Shown here in pieces: positions 58,294 to 64,000 of a DNA stretch of 64,000 bases. The notes beneath the pieces were generated by a model. That model had not been told where the DNA came from and did not search any database. It saw only the letters and a program-made list of their open reading frames with translations. The position numbers were made by a program, and so were the translations under genes. This DNA comes from Batrachochytrium dendrobatidis JAM81 (Eukaryota > Chytridiomycota > Chytridiomycetes > Rhizophydiales), in the NCBI RefSeq assembly GCF_000203795.2, contig NW_006281106.1, positions 253,302-317,301 of the forward strand, written 5' to 3'. Within the stretch, counting starts at the first letter, position 1. Each line of letters opens with the position of its first letter.

Positions 58294-58735
58294 TGATTTG
58301 TTAATGAATTTGATTTTGAATAAACTTGAACTTTCTGGTGTGTTGGTATTTGTCGAGTATTGTGAATGGGTCAACAACCATCGTTGATTGTATATTGTGT
58401 TGGGTATTACATCAACAGTTACTGGATTTTTGATTAATACATTGACATGGTTTGTTCCATATGCATCAATGACATGATAACAACTGGTTTTACTTGCAAC
58501 TACCAATCGCACTTGCATGATATCACCAACTGATAATGTCGTGCATTGTACAACAAACTGAGCAATACACTTGTTCAAAGTCGGATGTAGATTGCGACAT
58601 CAACCGGTTTGATATTGGTCAATTAGTGTTGTCAGTTTGCAATGCAATATATGTAGTGTGGTATTACGTAGCATGGTGTTGGTAGTGTCGTATCGACAGC
58701 TATATTGACATAAAATGGATTACTTGTATTCATTT
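58294..58735 (+). repeat. Conserved 3' flank of the pseudogene, duplicate of 6490-6931
   Basis: Matches the reverse complement of 6490-6931 over most of its length (see that entry). A small open frame on the other strand (58285-58578) is a shadow of this repeat. Confidence 0.75.
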
Positions 58736-59226
58736 TGCAGTGATTGTGTTATGCACTACAATATACAATGATTGCATATTTGGTTGGTTGCTACCATATC
58801 CTGTATCCTAATCTCGGATACATTCGCGTCCTAATTCAAGAAACCAAAGATCGCAATCTCAGGAATACAACTACACATGCCAATCACTCGATATTTACTC
58901 GTAATGTGTGATGCGAAAAGAACAAGAGTTGAAGATTGAATAGGTGTGGTTTATTGAAACAGGGATATAAATGCTTCAAATATTCATTCAGCTTTTTGAT
59001 ACAAAATGGACGCAAAGACCCAATGAATCTTATTAGGGAGCTCAAACGGCGCACTATTGGGCAGTAAGCAGGCATCAATCATGTCATGGGGTTGACCGTT
59101 TATTATATGCTCACCCTTGCTTGATATTCTATTTCATATGAATAGGGCGTGGGAATATTTGAAACTTCATTGGCATAAAAAGTAGAACATCAACCTCTTC
59201 AATAGTGAACCGAAATTTTATTTGAA
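58736..59226. other. Intergenic DNA with an eroded element copy
   Basis: No gene seen. From 58800 to 58900, ATCCTAATCTCGGATACATTC followed by CAAGAAACCAAAGATCGCAA and ACATGCCAATCACTCGAT resembles the centre of the TA-flanked elements. The last 100 bases should hold the promoter of the next gene. Confidence 0.45.
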
Positions 59227-60267
59227 ATGAAATATATAAGCGTTTCGATTCTTGCTGCGGTGATCTTGACTAGCAATGTCTGTGCCATTCTTCCAGAGCA
59301 ACACTCAAACCCCGTACCTGGAACCAGCTCAGATCAAAATCCCGTACCTGGAACCAGCTCGGATCAAAATCCCCAACATACTCCACAAGTAATGAGCAAT
59401 GAGTTTAGCCGTTACTACAAAAGCCGGGAAAGTAAATTCGATTCAATTTCCAAACGAGTAGCTGAGATATTAGATTATTTTTTCCTTACTGGCAAGCTTG
59501 TAATCGATGACAAGGACTATGCTTTTGACAATCCCGAAGTCACTAGAGTTGGTAAAGGTAAAAAAGTGCGTCAACTAAATTTCTACTGGAGTAGATATCA
59601 ATTTACCGGAGTACTACTTGGCATTACGTCAAATCCGCCCAAATCTCCAAATCCAAATGGTCGATATGACGAGCCTATTGTACCAATCAAAACTAGGATG
59701 CAAAAGGTTCAGACATGGCTTGGAAAAGATCCTAAAAATCAGTTGGACGGATCTGATTTGGCACTAGTAAATGCCCGAGCTACTTCATCAGTCTATGCAG
59801 ATGAATTTGGAGTTATCTTGTCCTTGCTTTGGTCAATCTCCAATGAGTACTACACTTGGGCCCAAAATAGCTTGAAACTACTTGACAGTATCCAATTCCA
59901 AACCACTCATGCATTTACATTGGCAGTATTTGAAAATTTTAAAAACTACTTTAAACACATAAGTACCTTTTCTAAACAAGCGAGACAGGATATATACAGG
60001 ACAATCACGGATTTGACACATGCTTCGTTTGATCTTAAAACTACGCTTATGATAATCCAATCCGTAATATTCAAGACTCAAACCAATTTTGATATTACAT
60101 TTAAATGGTCATTTGGAGCATTGTTTAATATCTATCTCGATTCTGAGCTATACGATGCAGACCACTTTAAAAAGACATTCCAAGACTGGATTAAACTGCA
60201 CGAGGAGATGAATGAAAAGGTCGTAGATTTGCTAGCCAAAGTATCGGCAGACTCATCGAGCAAATAG
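59227..60267 (+). CDS. Secreted lineage-specific protein, 346 residues
   Basis: Single exon. Signal peptide MKYISVSILAAVILTSNVCA. Next come two near-exact tandem copies of NPVPGTSSDQ (12-residue unit at residues 28-51, also near-identical in DNA). The remainder is a helical, charged and aromatic body without internal cysteines: FSRYYKSRESKFDSISKRVA, a KGKKVRQLNFYWSRYQFTGV segment, WLGKDPKNQLDGSDLALVNA, then amphipathic helices to the end (LHEEMNEKVVDLLAKVSADS). I do not recognise a domain. The style fits secreted Batrachochytrium families. It lies next to a pseudogene of a secreted gene, amid repeats. Confidence 0.8.
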   Translation: MKYISVSILAAVILTSNVCAILPEQHSNPVPGTSSDQNPVPGTSSDQNPQHTPQVMSNEFSRYYKSRESKFDSISKRVAEILDYFFLTGKLVIDDKDYAFDNPEVTRVGKGKKVRQLNFYWSRYQFTGVLLGITSNPPKSPNPNGRYDEPIVPIKTRMQKVQTWLGKDPKNQLDGSDLALVNARATSSVYADEFGVILSLLWSISNEYYTWAQNSLKLLDSIQFQTTHAFTLAVFENFKNYFKHISTFSKQARQDIYRTITDLTHASFDLKTTLMIIQSVIFKTQTNFDITFKWSFGALFNIYLDSELYDADHFKKTFQDWIKLHEEMNEKVVDLLAKVSADSSSK

Positions 60268-60555
60268 TTGGATTTAAAACAAATTATTGTAAAATCCATT
60301 ACAATAAACTACTCATGTTTGGAATTAGTATTTATAATATCTTTGTCACCGTTTGATGCACCAACTACTATGGTGAGTATTCAACCACATTGTTGAATCA
60401 CTGAGCATCATGATTAGATACCGGATGGATTTTATACGTGGTGTTATAGAGCCATCTAAATGTATTGATGGGATTCTAAGGGATAAACTGCAAATATAAC
60501 AAAACTACATTTCTATAAGAAGTAATATATTTGTAAATATTTTAGGAATAGACAT

Positions 60556-60627
60556 GCTCCCTTAGCTCAGTGGTAGAGCGTGCGGCTTTTAACCGCAAGG
60601 CCGTGGGTTCGACACCCACAGGGAGCT
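60556..60627 (+). tRNA. tRNA-Lys (UUU)
   Basis: Complete 72-nt cloverleaf without intron: acceptor GCTCCCT/AGGGAGC, D-arm TAGCTCAGTGGTAGAGC, anticodon stem TGCGG/CCGCA around loop CTTTTAA with anticodon UUU, and T-loop GTTCGAC. Internal A and B boxes are intact. Confidence 0.95.
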
Positions 60628-60628
60628 C

Positions 60629-60634
60629 TTTTTT
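60629..60634 (+). terminator. Pol III terminator of tRNA-Lys
   Basis: Six T directly after the tRNA. Confidence 0.8.
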
Positions 60635-60672
60635 CATCAAAAGCACTATAAATAATGTCATTTTTTTCTTGA

Positions 60673-60883
60673 CAGCCATATTCACATGGAACGGAGCAGT
60701 CGAGTATCTGTCCTGTTTTGAAAGACAATGGTCAAATACCCATTGCATATTCCTACTACACATTGACTGCAAGCTGTTTACATGCTAATCACCCAGTGTT
60801 GATGAGTTTAGTAAATTTGGTGGAAATCGTCTTGATTATGCAGACATTCTTATTCAATGTTCCATTTTACACGGATATGGCTA
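60673..60883. mobile_element. Short (211-bp) TA-flanked inverted-repeat element
   Basis: Begins CAGCCATATTCACATGGAAC and ends GTTCCATTTTACACGGATAT followed by GGCTA, then TA on the right; on the left TA has become GA. Same ends as the 456-496-bp copies, but the interior differs, with only a short similar stretch (CTACACATTGACTGCAA, TTTGGTGGAAA). It starts 46 bp after tRNA-Lys. Confidence 0.7.
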
Positions 60884-60974
60884 TAGTCAATTAGACAAGA
60901 TTCAATCATTCAACATCAATAGGTTAAAAACAAAACTCGTTCGTTTATTCCAAACCAACATTTTTTGAAAATGA

Positions 60975-63363
60975 CTAATTTTGATGTTTTTTCAATGCCC
61001 GCTTCTTATTTTTCAAGATCTCGACATGTTCAGCCTTTTTCTCTTTTCTTTTCTGGATACCGTCGTACAATTTCTTGTCGCGCTTGCTCATCATATTCTT
61101 GGCAAGTTCTTTGGCTTCACGATCTTCTTGTTCAGTTTCGGTCAGCATCGATTTCTTTTTATCTGTAACAGTCAGAGCAGCATTCTTTGCATGCGGCACG
61201 CTGGCCTTATCGTAGTTACTAAACTGCACACCAGCAGCTTCAGCCTCAAGCTCGGCTTGAGATGTTGCCTCCAAGTCCTATAAATCAAAACATGTCAGTT
61301 GGGTTAAAAACAATCAATATGCCATCCATCACAACAGTAAGTTTACCTCGACTTCGGCAACAGCAACCTCGGCATCCACATCCATGTCCTGTTCAGGAAT
61401 ATAGTCTCCTTCTTCAACAGAAACAAACGGCGACAGATGTGGAGGCAATGTATCTCCAGGATGATACCCAGCTGTTTTGATCAGTCGCCCAGCGTTAACC
61501 GAGTCATACACCCATTGAGGCTGAATGTACTCGCGAGATTCAAAGCGTTCTACACCAATAGGCAATTGTCCAACAGTTTGAACCGGGCGATCACAGACAT
61601 GATGGGTAATGCAACTGTCAGAGATTTGATAAGGAGATCCACTTCCAGAACTTGCGTCCCAGCCAACTTTGCCTCCAAATGATTTGATGATAAATTCAAG
61701 CGAGTTGCGAGAAACTTCACGAGGGAGCCAAAACACACAGGATGAAAAAAGACGAGCAGATTTTGCATGCTCAGACTCGGAGGCTTTCCACGATGCAAGA
61801 GTTGGCACTGTCTCTTCCAGCGTAGTTGGAGCAGAAATAGGAGCTGGAATGTCCATCTGTTCATCGTTGCCGCCATTGGCATCCAATCCATTTTCTTCAA
61901 TAATTATACCTGCAGTATCTGACATGTCACTGTCACTGTCCTGTGCAGCCTCAATTTGACCAATCTTTTGATTCAAAGTCTTGAGACGCTGTGCAGATTG
62001 GCTGACTTGATTACCCATAGCTGTAGGTGGACCATCAGCAGCAATAGAAACAGATTGAACTACATCCTCGTTTTCCCTGCTCTCAATAATAAATGCAGAT
62101 AGCCCAATAGCACTAGTTTCGCTATCTGTGCTAATCTTTGGTGGATAAACCAAGTTCAGGTCAGAGTACAGTTTATAATTGACAAACCCGACAAGTGGTT
62201 CGTAAATTTCCAAAAAGGTGTCCATAACACGGAAATCAACATCTATAGGAGCCTAGTATACAAGTGAAACCATGCAGTTTGCCATTAGCGTTTTAAAACT
62301 TTGGTTCAAGGTGTACAGACTGTATTTTATAAAGCAACACTTACATCTTGAGAAAATTGAAAGGGAGTAATCCAGGTAATCAATTGACCACGGATTTCGG
62401 CCTGGTAGTAAATGCCCTTGATGCTCACAAAAGTTTTTTTTAAAGATCGAGATATAATGACATAATGCTGGAATTCCGCGCTCAGACGCTGGCATTCACG
62501 AATATGGGCAGCAGAGATATGTTGATTTGCTGAAATTGTGGCAAACAGAAAAATCATTGAAAGAGCATCATCGAGGTCACGGAGTGCATCCACAAAGCAA
62601 GGATATCTAATCGGGAGCAAGGTCAGACACAGTTCATGTACAATAATGAATCGAGTCAAGGTATCATTCAAAACAATTATACCTTTCTTTAATAATATGG
62701 TCCAGAGTGTAAACAGGACGATTCTCATACAGCCGTTTAGCAACAACAAACTCCCTTTTCCCGATGGCCTTGTTGAGTTTGAGTTTATGAGAACGCTGTT
62801 CACGGAGAACACGCAAGACAGGCTCGTGAAGCAAAAACTGAATATCCTTTCGGAAATAGTAAGTTTGCCAAGTTGTAGAACCCTTTGCGAGCTGACGCTT
62901 GTTTTTAGGCTCAACAGGATAAATTCCCTTTAAAATGCATAGACGTCTAAATGAAATGTATAGTCGATTAGCAGTTGAACTCAAAATACATTTCCATGCA
63001 ATCAGCAGCGTAGGATTGACCAGCCCAATAAAAAGTTGATTCAGTCAACAAGTTCATGCTTTACCTGAATTGAGTCAAAGTAATTTGAAGTTTCTTGATA
63101 GCTTGAGATCGAGAAATGTATTTAAGAACATTGCCTTCTTTTCCCTGTATAAAATTAATTTTTAAAAGGTAAATGTCAGCAATTAAATATGGATGAAAAA
63201 TCTAGTAAGCCGAGATTGATTGCATGGCGAGTATAAATGCAAGTTTCAGCCTATTGAAAGTGTATGTTCCTAAAAGCTATACAATCCTTTCAAACCCAGC
63301 ATTTTATAACACTGTTCAGTATATAAAACGAAGCAAACTCGCCTTTTTAAGTTTTCCTGCCAT
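60975..63363 (-). CDS. Pescadillo / Nop7, 60S ribosome assembly factor
   Basis: Part of the PeBoW complex (with Bop1/Erb1 and WDR12/Ytm1), needed for 27S pre-rRNA processing. Proposed exon 1 is MAGKLKK (63363-63343), joined through an intron with an unusual GC donor (GCGAGT) to [20 protein letters not shown], giving the family start (M-x-K-L-K-K-x-G...NYxTRxQAxxKLQ). Then [80 protein letters not shown]. An acidic linker, then the BRCT domain ([48 protein letters not shown]), and an Arg/Lys/Glu-rich C-terminal coil ([20 protein letters not shown]) ending RALKKHQN. The start exon is inferred from family similarity. Confidence 0.93.
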
Positions 63364-64000
63364 GTCGACTGAGATTAAAAACGAATCAAAAACTCGAATT
63401 CGAAGAAAAAAAATTTATTTGCAAAACCCAAAATACAATCTAAACACGTGATGTAAAATCACATTAATTCTAGTGACAATCGGAATAAAAATACTTATAT
63501 TTCTACCTAATCTTGTCATGTTTCAAAACTAATTTAATGTCATCAAACAGGTTGTTGCAACATTGCGGAAACAAGCTTTTGGCTGGTAAACTGCACGATC
63601 GTTTTGGTTTGGTGTAAACGATGTAAATAACGTACCAAAACTCGCGCAAGAACAGAACCGAATGTGCGACATTGTTCTATATTCCATCAAGTGGGTTAGA
63701 AAGTCGCACCAAGTCAGACTGTCGTTTGGATACAGAAAACACGATAAGCGCTCATGCCATTTAAATCAACAATCTGTCGATATCCCTAAAAGGACATTAC
63801 CAAATCCAATTACACTTGTTGGTTAATGGATTGTACGTGAATACATTCCAGAAAACACACTCATGGTGATGGGTTGCTGAAAACTTATTTTATTTTATCC
63901 CCTATTCTCATGCCCTTTATCGCTAGCCGTAAACGATCTATCAAACAGTGACGGTGCATTCAACAGCCGCTTGACTCTACTAATCTTATCAGAAAATGAA
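63364..64000. other. Intergenic DNA at the window end
   Basis: No gene seen. GTACGTGAATACATTCCAG at 63833 is a weak match to the TA-flanked element end. The final 150 bases (CTTATTTTATTTTATCCCC onward) may start a gene beyond the window; nothing decisive. Confidence 0.4.

Noticed and set aside
60542..60772. Open frame on the minus strand across tRNA-Lys
   Set aside because: Shadow of the tRNA (PVGVEPTALRLKAARST); no gene.

Overview
This window looks like nuclear DNA from a zoosporic (chytrid) fungus, most likely Batrachochytrium or a close relative. It is AT-rich. The genes have many short introns with GT–AG borders and TACTAAC-like branch points. Housekeeping genes are of fungal type, but ciliary and animal-like genes are kept as well (nephrocystin-4, an SLX4 with ubiquitin-binding zinc fingers). 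Short secreted proteins of the Batrachochytrium lineage-specific kind are present. I cannot settle the species from sequence alone.

Layout. 0-2.1 kb: the 3' end of a Ty1/copia element with its LTR, and a second LTR in inverted orientation. 2.5-5.9 kb (minus): a five-exon gene with an ARM-like N-terminus and a DUF4246 C-terminus. 6.5-7.8 kb (minus): a lineage-specific secreted protein gene with conserved flanks. 8.8-15.2 kb (minus): nephrocystin-4. 16.2-17.1 kb (plus): ornithine decarboxylase antizyme with a +1 recoding site. tRNA-Trp. 17.7-22.0 kb (minus): SEC24. 22.2-24.1 kb (plus): bystin. 24.3-26.5 kb (minus): PSMD5-like proteasome chaperone. 26.8-27.7 kb (plus): mitochondrial ribosomal protein uL13m. 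28.3-28.7 kb (plus): truncated haemoglobin. 28.8-31.1 kb (plus): DNA primase small subunit. 31.2-35.0 kb (minus): SLX4-like. 35.4-38.1 kb (minus): TM9SF1-like nonaspanin. 38.7-39.6 kb (plus): ATP synthase subunit h. 39.8-42.2 kb (minus): G3BP-like NTF2/RRM protein. 42.3-43.8 kb (minus): Svf1.

The right third is different. From about 44 to 60.9 kb, housekeeping genes (PEX26-like, MED22, acyl-CoA oxidase) alternate with secreted-protein genes and dispersed repeats. The secreted genes are at 46.0-47.5, 55.7-57.2 and 59.2-60.3 kb, plus a dead paralogue of the 7 kb gene at 58.0 kb. The repeats are a 493-bp direct repeat and short inverted-repeat elements that begin CAGCC and end GGCTG/GGCTA between TA dinucleotides. 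The window closes with tRNA-Lys and pescadillo (60.97-63.36 kb, minus).

Functional links. SEC24 and the nonaspanin act in the secretory pathway. Bystin and pescadillo act in ribosome assembly (40S and 60S). PEX26-like and acyl-CoA oxidase are both peroxisomal. Primase and SLX4-like handle DNA replication and repair and are transcribed convergently. These look like chance neighbours rather than a cluster. The points most worth following are the antizyme frameshift site, the TA-flanked element family (one copy lies inside an intron of a secreted-protein gene), and the duplicated effector block in which non-coding flanks outlasted the coding sequence.
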